Positions 1 through 4,676 of a stretch of DNA of 6,318 nucleotides are shown here, in pieces; within the stretch, counting starts at the first letter, position 1, and the number at the start of each line of letters is the position of its first letter. The notes beneath the pieces are model-generated. The model had not been told where the DNA came from. It made no database searches and worked only from the letters and a program-made list of their open reading frames with translations. A program made the translations under genes and the position numbers. Source of the stretch: JAJBWD01 sp041670885 (GTDB lineage Bacteria; Bacillota; Clostridia; Clostridiales; Clostridiaceae); the NCBI GenBank assembly GCA_041670885.1, contig JBAXYJ010000175.1:1-6318 (forward strand), read 5' to 3'.

Positions 1-641
1 GTAAAACAAACATTTTAAGAGGAGTCAATTTAAAGGTTAAAAAGGGTGAAATACTGGCACTGGTTGGGTTAAGCGGCTGCGGTAAGACTACTTTGTGTCA
101 TTGTATGTGCGGCATCATTCCTCATGTTTTTCAGGGAGATTATAAGGGAAAGGTACTTATTAACGGAAATTTAGCCGCTGATATGAAATTGCCAAGTATA
201 GCAGCTAAATTGGGTATAGTATTCCAAGATCCTGACACACAGCTTTTTTCACCGGTAGTTGAAGACGAAATTGCTTTTGGTCCTGAAAATCTTTGCATAG
301 AACGTGATGAAATAGGTAAGCGGATTGGTGATGCTTTAAAAAAAGTTCGTATGGAGAGGTACAGATTTGAGTCTCCTGCTATTTTATCAGGGGGGCAGAA
401 GCAGCTAATTGCACTTGCTTCGGTTTTGAGCCTTAACTCAGAAATTCTTATTTTTGATGAAGCTATGTCCCAAATTGATTCTGAGGGCAAAAGAATTATT
501 AAAGAAATGATAGGTCAGCTTAAAAACCTGGGGAAAACAATAATTATGGTGGAACATGACTTTGAAAACCTGGATATTGCTGACAGAATAATGGTCATGA
601 AAAATGGTATATTGGAACCATATAATGGAGTGCTGAAATAA
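1..641 (+). CDS. ECF transporter ATPase (A component), 5' truncated by the window edge
   Basis: This is an ATP-hydrolysing subunit of an energy-coupling factor (ECF) vitamin/metal importer, acting on the cytoplasmic face of the membrane. The reading frame is open from base 3, so the TTG at 93 is internal (just after Walker A) and is not the start. Of the visible 212 residues, Walker A is GLSGCGKTT (22-30), the Q-loop is FQDPDTQLFSP (Q75), the signature is LSGGQ (128-132), Walker B is ILIFDEA (148-154) and the switch His is H185 in VEHD. The run GIVFQDPDTQLFSP...DEIAFGPENL is typical of ECF A subunits. Roughly 20-25 N-terminal residues are missing. The protein lacks the about 50-residue C-terminal extension of housekeeping EcfA proteins. 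Two oddities are that Walker B has DEA instead of DEP, and that four Cys (26, 32, 34, 36) cluster at and after the P-loop. Its TAA stop shares one base with the next ATG, so translation is probably coupled. ATPase of the ECF type is near certain; the substrate is unknown. Confidence 0.93.
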   Translation, partial: KTNILRGVNLKVKKGEILALVGLSGCGKTTLCHCMCGIIPHVFQGDYKGKVLINGNLAADMKLPSIAAKLGIVFQDPDTQLFSPVVEDEIAFGPENLCIERDEIGKRIGDALKKVRMERYRFESPAILSGGQKQLIALASVLSLNSEILIFDEAMSQIDSEGKRIIKEMIGQLKNLGKTIIMVEHDFENLDIADRIMVMKNGILEPYNGVLK

Positions 642-1321
642 TGGAAGAAACAAATAATATTCCTTATATTGAACTGCTGGGAGCTGCCTTCAGATATCCA
701 AAAGGTGATTTTGTTATAGAAAATGCTTCATTAACACTATTTCAAAACGAGTTTACTGCAATCACAGGACCAAATGGAAGCGGAAAAACAACACTGGGAA
801 AATTAATTATGGGAATTATTAAACCTGACCGTGGATGTGTAAAAATATTAGATAGGGATACCAGAGAAATGACATTAGGGGAGATAGGAAAAAAAGTAGG
901 ATATCTTTTCCAGAATCCTGAACGTCAGCTTTTTTCAATGTCTATCCGTGAAGAAATATCTTTTCCAATGGAAATCAAGGGAATTCCTAAAGAGGAGATT
1001 AAGAAAAAGGTAAATGAAATGTTGGAAGCCTTTAGCTTAACACATCTTGAAGGGATTCCTACATTCAAGTTAAGCCGGGGAGAAAAACAGAGGCTTGCAA
1101 TTGCATCCATACTTGTAAATAATCCTGGATTTTTTGTTATGGATGAACCTACTACGGGACTTGATGCAGAGCGAAAGAAAGACTTGTCAGAACTAATAAG
1201 AAATCTGCAGGATAAAGGAATAGGAATGGCAGTTATAAGTCATGATATGCATTTTATAAAGCAGCTTGCTGACAGAACTATTACTTTGAGTGGAGGGAAA
1301 ATTATTGATGATAGTAGGTAA
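641..1321 (+). CDS. ECF transporter ATPase (second A component)
   Basis: This 226-residue protein is the second ATPase of the same ECF importer and likely forms a heterodimer with the upstream ATPase. Visible motifs are Walker A GPNGSGKTT (43-51), Q-loop YLFQNPERQLFS (Q91), signature LSRGE (144-148), Walker B FFVMDEPTTGLD (D168, E169) and the switch His in ISHD (H201). Unlike the first ATPase it keeps the usual DEP and D-loop, but its signature is LSRGE rather than LSGGQ. The ATG at 641 has GGAG at 627-630, ten bases upstream, and overlaps the previous stop by one base (TAATG). The C-terminus is short, as in dedicated (group I) ECF systems. It overlaps the following EcfT gene by 14 bases, which indicates a single transcript. 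Confidence 0.94.
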   Translation: MEETNNIPYIELLGAAFRYPKGDFVIENASLTLFQNEFTAITGPNGSGKTTLGKLIMGIIKPDRGCVKILDRDTREMTLGEIGKKVGYLFQNPERQLFSMSIREEISFPMEIKGIPKEEIKKKVNEMLEAFSLTHLEGIPTFKLSRGEKQRLAIASILVNNPGFFVMDEPTTGLDAERKKDLSELIRNLQDKGIGMAVISHDMHFIKQLADRTITLSGGKIIDDSR

Positions 1322-2042
1322 AGACCTGGATCCAAGAGTCAAGCTGATTATTGTGATGTGTCTTTCCACAATGGGAGTTTTTATACATAATATATTAGTA
1401 TTGTTTGGTATACTGTTAGTTTCTTTTATTGCAGCTATAATTTTCGGGGCCAGGATTTTAACTATCACAAAGAAACTTAAAAGTTTTATATATCTGTTTG
1501 CTGCAATTGCAATAATGCAAAGTATATTTTCACCTTCAGGCACTGCCTTCCTAAGTATCAAAGGTGTAAGAATTTTAACTATGGGAGGACTTGAAAAGGG
1601 ACTGATGATGATGGAAAGAATGTCTGTGGTTCTGGTTTCTGCATCTATTATGACCACAACCACAACAAGAAAAGTAATTCAGGGACTGGTACAGTGGAAG
1701 GTACCATATGAGTTTGCCTTTATGACATCTATCGCCATTAGATTTCTTCCTATATTTATGGAAGAAATGAGGGATAGTTTGATAGCAATCCAATTAAGAG
1801 GAATCGATTTAAAGAAAATACCTTTTAAAAAGAAAATACAGATTTATTCCTATATCTTTACTCCAATAGTGGCAGGGACTTTTATTAAATCCCAGAAGCT
1901 TTCCATGGCTATGGAAACAAGAGCATTTAGGGCATACCCGGAGAGGACAAGTTATTTAGTATTAAATATGCAGCAGCTGGATTATATACTTATTGCTTTA
2001 AGTATTCTTCTTACGATTGCTGTAATGATAGTATCATTATAA
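1308..2042 (+). CDS. ECF transporter transmembrane T component (CbiQ/EcfT family)
   Basis: This 244-residue integral membrane protein couples the two ATPases to a substrate-binding S protein. It is hydrophobic, with likely helices near residues 12-30, 30-47, 58-75, 105-115, 136-150, 182-194 and 226-243. The cytoplasmic coupling motifs of the family are present but diverged: IAIQLRGID (R164-G165) and MAMETRAFRA (R205), where family members usually have two Ala-Arg-Gly-type motifs. A basic stretch KKIPFKKK lies between them. The ATG at 1308 is preferred over the upstream GTG (1290) because GGAGGG (1292-1297) sits ten bases before it and the family N-terminus xxDPRVKL follows at once. It overlaps the upstream ATPase gene by 14 bases. 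No S component follows it, so the S gene should lie upstream of the window or elsewhere. Confidence 0.92.
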   Translation: MIVGKDLDPRVKLIIVMCLSTMGVFIHNILVLFGILLVSFIAAIIFGARILTITKKLKSFIYLFAAIAIMQSIFSPSGTAFLSIKGVRILTMGGLEKGLMMMERMSVVLVSASIMTTTTTRKVIQGLVQWKVPYEFAFMTSIAIRFLPIFMEEMRDSLIAIQLRGIDLKKIPFKKKIQIYSYIFTPIVAGTFIKSQKLSMAMETRAFRAYPERTSYLVLNMQQLDYILIALSILLTIAVMIVSL

Positions 2043-2064
2043 TACTGTAAAAAGGAGGATTTTT

Positions 2065-2814
2065 ATGCGTGTATTTTCTGTTTTCGGGATATCACTTACC
2101 GGAAAGACAACTACAATTGAAAATATAATTAAGGAATTAATAAAAAGAAATTATACTGTTGGTTCAGTTAAAGAAATCCATTATGATAAATTTGCCATAG
2201 ATACACCTAATTCAAATACTGACAGACATAAAAAAGCAGGCTCACAGCTTGTAATAGCCAGGGGATATAATGAGACTGATGTACTTTATCAGAGTAAACT
2301 CCCCATGGAAGATATATTAAGGTTTTATAATCATGATTTTGTAATTCTGGAAGGAGTTACAGACTGCAATGTACCAAAGATAATTTCCGCTGCAACAACA
2401 GAGGAAATTGACGAGAGGCTTGATGATACTGTTTTCGCTATTTCAGGAAAAATATCAAATGAAATAAGCGAATATAGAGGTATTCCTGTTATCAATGGTG
2501 TTAAGGACATTGAAAAGCTGGTAAATCTTATTGAAAAAAAAGTTTTCGCCAAGCTGCCTGATTTTCCTCCTGAATGCTGCAGCGCATGCGGGTATGACTG
2601 CAGTGAACTGGCAATAAGAATCCTGCAGGGAAAATCAAAAAGAAGTGACTGCACTCTGGCTGAAAGCGGCATTAAACTTTTTATAGATGATAAGGAAATT
2701 GAAATGGTGCCCTTTGTAAAAAATATACTGCATAATGCAGTCAATGGTGTTGTCAGTGAACTTGATGGTTATAGGACCGGTGCTAAAATAGAAATAAAAA
2801 TAGATGGAATTTAA
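2065..2814 (+). CDS. MobB-like P-loop protein with Fe-S-type cysteine motif and extra C-terminal domain
   Basis: Residues 1-160 resemble MobB, a GTP-binding helper in molybdopterin-guanine dinucleotide cofactor formation. They show the P-loop GISLTGKTTT (8-17), a DTPNSNTDRHKKAGSQ stretch like the MobB D-x-x-x-D-S-x-R-x-x-x-AGA motif, VILEGVTDCNVPKI (93-106) resembling the MobB VEG...PKI strand, and FAISGK (124-129). Residues 168-199 add PPECCSACGYDC (C171, C172, C175, C179) and C196 after about 16 residues. This spacing recalls the small 4Fe-4S domain of RnfB and CdhE (PF04060 type). Residues 200-249 form a further small domain. The total of 249 residues is longer than simple MobB proteins (about 170). 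AAAGGAGG (2051-2058) lies six bases before the ATG. The gene is 22 bases after the T component and so in the same operon. P-loop/MobB relation is strong; an Fe-S cluster is inferred; the exact cofactor is unknown. Confidence 0.82.
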   Translation: MRVFSVFGISLTGKTTTIENIIKELIKRNYTVGSVKEIHYDKFAIDTPNSNTDRHKKAGSQLVIARGYNETDVLYQSKLPMEDILRFYNHDFVILEGVTDCNVPKIISAATTEEIDERLDDTVFAISGKISNEISEYRGIPVINGVKDIEKLVNLIEKKVFAKLPDFPPECCSACGYDCSELAIRILQGKSKRSDCTLAESGIKLFIDDKEIEMVPFVKNILHNAVNGVVSELDGYRTGAKIEIKIDGI

Positions 2815-2829
2815 TCCATATTGATGAAG

Positions 2830-2897
2830 ATTTTCTGTTAGATAAGGGAATTGCATTGATAAATATAATTTTAAAGAGAAATTCCTTAGCAGAAAAT
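2830..2897. terminator. Long imperfect inverted repeat after the ECF/mobB-like operon
   Basis: The arms ATTTTCTG (2830-2837) and CAGAAAAT (2890-2897) pair perfectly. They are continued by AAGG/CCTT and AATT/AATT with a four-base bulge and one bulged G, giving about 18 pairs around an AT-rich loop of 27 bases. It begins 15 bases after the mobB-like stop codon, the expected place for a transcript end. No clean run of T follows (ATTTAATTATGTTT), so it is a weak terminator candidate or an RNA 3'-end stabiliser. Confidence 0.4.
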
Positions 2898-2915
2898 ATT
2901 TAATTATGTTTGCTC

Positions 2916-2970
2916 CCATAAAACGAATATGATGTCGTGGAATGAGGCAATGACTAGTATACTTTTATGG
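2916..2970 (+). other. Inverted repeat bounding a possible structured RNA
   Basis: CCATAAAA (2916-2923) and TTTTATGG (2963-2970) are perfect 8-base complements 39 bases apart. The enclosed segment is richer in G and C than the surrounding spacer and could fold further (for example CGA 2924-2926 with TCG 2935-2937). It lies in the 286-base gap between the ECF operon and the surface-protein gene. It matches no riboswitch consensus I could recognise by eye, and the proposed promoter for the next gene lies downstream of it, so it would need its own upstream transcription. An accidental match is possible in AT-rich DNA. Confidence 0.25.
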
Positions 2971-3038
2971 TATGATTCTGCATATTTACATTTTGTTATA
3001 TTATATATTCAAATGAAATACTATGAGTTGTATCATAA

Positions 3039-3068
3039 TTGGATAAATATAAGGTATTGGAATATAAT
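3039..3068 (+). promoter_or_regulatory. Putative sigma-A promoter of the surface-protein gene
   Basis: A perfect TATAAT -10 box (3063-3068) is preceded, after 18 bases, by TTGGAT (3039-3044), which keeps the TTG of the -35 consensus but matches it in only three of six positions. Transcription would begin near 3075, giving a short leader that carries GGAGG (3089-3093), seven bases before the ATG at 3101. The -10 box lies in the middle of a perfect palindrome, which suggests control by a repressor. Confidence 0.5.
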
Positions 3069-3075
3069 TCCAATA
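3055..3075. promoter_or_regulatory. Perfect 9-3-9 palindrome over the -10 box (candidate operator)
   Basis: TATTGGAAT (3055-3063) and ATTCCAATA (3067-3075) are perfect complements separated by ATA. The centre contains the TATAAT promoter element, so a dimeric protein bound here would block RNA polymerase. The decamer ATAAATATAA occurs on both sides (3043-3052 and 3073-3082), exactly 30 bases apart. The site does not match the Fur, PerR or TnrA boxes I know. Transcription would start at its edge, so an RNA hairpin is less likely than a DNA operator. Confidence 0.5.
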
Positions 3076-3100
3076 AATATAAAATAACGGAGGTAGAAAA

Positions 3101-3796
3101 ATGAAAAAAATCAAAAAACTCTTTATTGCTTTCTTAACTTTTGCTATGTTAATGGGGATGACATCAGTCTGCTTTGCAGCCGGTACTACCCTGCCAACCG
3201 GAACATGGTCGGTAAATTTTGTGGTTGATGGTGTAACCCATAAGGTAACATCAACAGATGTGGCAAAGCTTACCCCATATAGTTTTACAGCCAGTTATAC
3301 AAAAAATGATGCACAAGTTTCTCATTTATACACTGGTGTAAGTCTTAAAGACATTCTAAAATCCATTGGTGTTACCGATGTTACCACTGTCAGTGCTACA
3401 GCTACTGATGGATACAAAATGAAAGTACCTTATGACAAAGCTACTGCAATGAATGAAAAAACACTTCTTGCATGGGGTATGGATGGTGTAGCTATGGATG
3501 ATTCACATGGCCCGGTTATGCTGATTCCTGGTGGCAGCAATACAGTTAGCAGTCAATTTGCTAAAATGGTTAAAACAGTCACAGTAACTGGTGCGACCCT
3601 GGAAAAAGCTTCCACCACAACATCAACAAAAGCTTCAACAAAAACTTCAACAGCAACAACTTCAACCACTACTTCAAACCCAACAACCGGCGACTCTTCA
3701 CCTGTATCAGTTGAGATTATCCTGTTGGCAGTGGCTTCTATGCTGGCGTTGACTACAACAGCGATTGGAATGAGAAAATCTTTAAAGCGTAAATAA
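3101..3796 (+). CDS. Secreted, wall/membrane-anchored protein with a sulfite-oxidase-like (molybdopterin-domain-like) core
   Basis: This 231-residue exported protein has a signal peptide (KKIKK, hydrophobic 8-25, likely cleaved near CFAA/G at 24-28). Residues about 36-165 resemble the later part of the oxidoreductase molybdopterin-binding fold (PF00174 type): LYTGVSLKDILKSIGV (76-91), TATDGYKMKVPY (100-111), LLAWGMDGVAM (122-132), HGPVMLIPGG (136-145) and a closing KTVTVTG. A Ser/Thr/Lys-rich linker (170-192) leads to NPTTGD (193-198), a helix (about 202-222) and RKSLKRK, an arrangement like sortase signals of the NPxTG type. The mature part has no Cys, so the Mo-ligating thiolate of sulfite oxidase is absent; around the expected place it reads TASYTKND (63-70). 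It is therefore probably not a redox enzyme of that type and may instead bind a ligand. GGAGG (3089-3093) sets the ATG. It follows the ECF/mobB-like operon but has its own promoter. The fold assignment is by motif resemblance. Confidence 0.78.
   Translation: MKKIKKLFIAFLTFAMLMGMTSVCFAAGTTLPTGTWSVNFVVDGVTHKVTSTDVAKLTPYSFTASYTKNDAQVSHLYTGVSLKDILKSIGVTDVTTVSATATDGYKMKVPYDKATAMNEKTLLAWGMDGVAMDDSHGPVMLIPGGSNTVSSQFAKMVKTVTVTGATLEKASTTTSTKASTKTSTATTSTTTSNPTTGDSSPVSVEIILLAVASMLALTTTAIGMRKSLKRK
3608..3676 (+). repeat. Low-complexity Ser/Thr/Lys linker coding repeat
   Basis: Residues 170-192 of the surface protein are almost entirely Ser, Thr, Ala and Lys. They are encoded by short degenerate repeats around CTTCAACAAAA and TCAACMAC. 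Such stretches usually span the cell wall between a folded domain and its anchor, and can vary in length by slippage. Confidence 0.6.
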
Positions 3797-3863
3797 TGCT
3801 GCTTGATTATTAAAAAAAGGCATTATAAAAAAATTACATTTATACTTTAAAAAATTAAACCTA

Positions 3864-3907
3864 AAATGCAAGGCTTTTACGTAAAAATCGTTAAAAACCT
3901 TGCATTT
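3864..3907. terminator. Long hairpin after the surface-protein gene (probable terminator)
   Basis: AAATGCAAGG (3864-3873) and CCTTGCATTT (3898-3907) form a perfect ten-pair stem. After one C/A mismatch it continues inward with TTTTA/TAAAA and, past a one-base bulge, CG/CG, closing on a seven-base loop (3882-3888). It lies 68 bases after the stop codon. The downstream side (GTAATTT) is only moderately T-rich; the opposite strand has a T-rich flank (ending TTTAATTTTTT), but there is no minus-strand gene for it to end. Confidence 0.55.
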
Positions 3908-3966
3908 GTAATTTAAAAGATTATGTGGAAGGTTCTAAAAATCCAGATTAGAATAGGTTGAAAGAT

Positions 3967-4623
3967 ATGGAAGATCAAAATAGAATATTTAAACAATTAA
4001 ACATTTGTGAATATACAATTGAAGAACGATTCTTCAGCCGGCGCAATGATGTATGTAAATTACACGCAAAACGAATCAGCGGTGAAGAATTTTTTATTGT
4101 CCTTAAAATATTTAACTGTGGAAAAATTCAGGATGAATTTACAGTAATTAATGCCCTGCAGGGCATTCGTGTACCTAAAGTATTGGCCAAAAGCGGAAAT
4201 ACAATCTATCTTGAATATATCAGCGGACCCACATTCCTGGCAGCTTTTGAATCGTCAGAGGCAAAAGGTGAACCCTGTAATAAGCTTATAGAGCAGTTTG
4301 TTGATTTCCTGAGGAGCTTTTATGATGCCCTGCCTGGTTCAATATATGGAGATGTAAATTTCCGTAATTTTATCGTCGGCAGTGGAGGTGTTTATGGTGT
4401 AGATTTTGAAAATGTGCATACGGGATCAAAGGAAACAGATATTGGAAAAGCGGTGGCTTTTTTGCAAACGTATAATCCGGCTTTCACAGACTATAAAAAA
4501 GGCATGGCTGAATTTTTAATCCAATACTCCGCCGCAGAGCTGAATTTAGACATTTCTTCCATACTGAATGCAGCAGAAAAAGAATTTCAAAACATGGAGT
4601 TAAGGAGAAACAAAAAAAAGTGA
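3967..4623 (+). CDS. Small kinase-fold protein (Bud32/RIO/APH-like phosphotransferase)
   Basis: This 218-residue cytoplasmic protein has the marks of a minimal protein-kinase-like fold. They are a beta-3 Lys in FFIVLKIF (K47), a possible helix-C Glu in IQDEFTV (E57), a hinge-like IYLEYISG, a catalytic loop IYGDVNFRNFIV (D129, N131, N134) and a metal-binding VDFE (D146, E148). ETDIGKA follows, reminiscent of the EDKAVDLY segment of Bud32. The His before the catalytic loop Gly-Asp (HGD in most relatives) is Tyr here. The substrate could be a protein or a small molecule; nothing visible decides this. It is unlikely to be the housekeeping Bud32, as no TsaD/TsaB-type partner is near. The start is uncertain: ATG 3967 has only AGG (3955-3957) as a weak ribosome site, and an in-frame TTG lies at 3958. 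The C-terminus is strongly basic (LRRNKKK). The phosphoesterase gene begins 50 bases later and may be co-transcribed. Confidence 0.7.
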   Translation: MEDQNRIFKQLNICEYTIEERFFSRRNDVCKLHAKRISGEEFFIVLKIFNCGKIQDEFTVINALQGIRVPKVLAKSGNTIYLEYISGPTFLAAFESSEAKGEPCNKLIEQFVDFLRSFYDALPGSIYGDVNFRNFIVGSGGVYGVDFENVHTGSKETDIGKAVAFLQTYNPAFTDYKKGMAEFLIQYSAAELNLDISSILNAAEKEFQNMELRRNKKK

Positions 4624-4630
4624 TACATTT

Positions 4631-4676
4631 TGGGAGGAAATGTTTTATATAATGGGAGGTTAATATACATATAATG
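4631..4676 (+). repeat. Tandem duplication of ribosome binding site plus ATG
   Basis: Two 24-base units overlap by two bases (4631-4654 and 4653-4676). Each starts with TGGGAGG and ends with ATAATG. Only the second ATG (4674) opens the phosphoesterase; the ATG of the first (4652) reads Met-Gly-Gly-stop. The spacing from GGGAGG (4654-4659) to the true ATG is 14 bases, longer than usual. This decides the start of the gene and may lower or modulate its translation. Confidence 0.5.

Noticed and set aside
93..641. TTG at 93 as the start of the first ATPase
   Set aside because: The frame is open to the window edge and Walker A lies upstream of this TTG, so a start here would delete the nucleotide-binding loop.
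1290..1307. GTG at 1290 as the start of the T component
   Set aside because: The ATG at 1308 has a well-spaced GGAGGG and gives the usual family N-terminus; the GTG would lie next to its own ribosome site.
1193..1663. Minus-strand open frame of 156 codons
   Set aside because: It is antisense to the T component and its hydrophobic character mirrors that gene; no ribosome site or family motif supports it.
2635..2919. Minus-strand open frame extending into the 2815-3100 spacer
   Set aside because: Most of it is antisense to the MobB-like gene; the part in the spacer has no recognisable motif.
2815..3100. Known riboswitch (TPP, cobalamin, purine, Moco, THF, ZTP)
   Set aside because: I compared the spacer by eye with the core motifs of these classes and saw none of the conserved core sequences.
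3160..3185. Lipoprotein lipobox around the Cys of the signal peptide (TSVC)
   Set aside because: The residue before Cys is Val rather than Gly, Ala or Ser, and a normal signal-peptidase site follows directly.
3608..3676. Short repeats as CRISPR or other array
   Set aside because: They are in frame and encode a low-complexity Ser/Thr linker, with no constant repeat and spacer pattern.
3933..3953. TTCTAA/TTAGAA inverted repeat before the kinase gene as an operator
   Set aside because: Only six pairs in AT-rich DNA without a clear promoter next to it; chance occurrence is likely.
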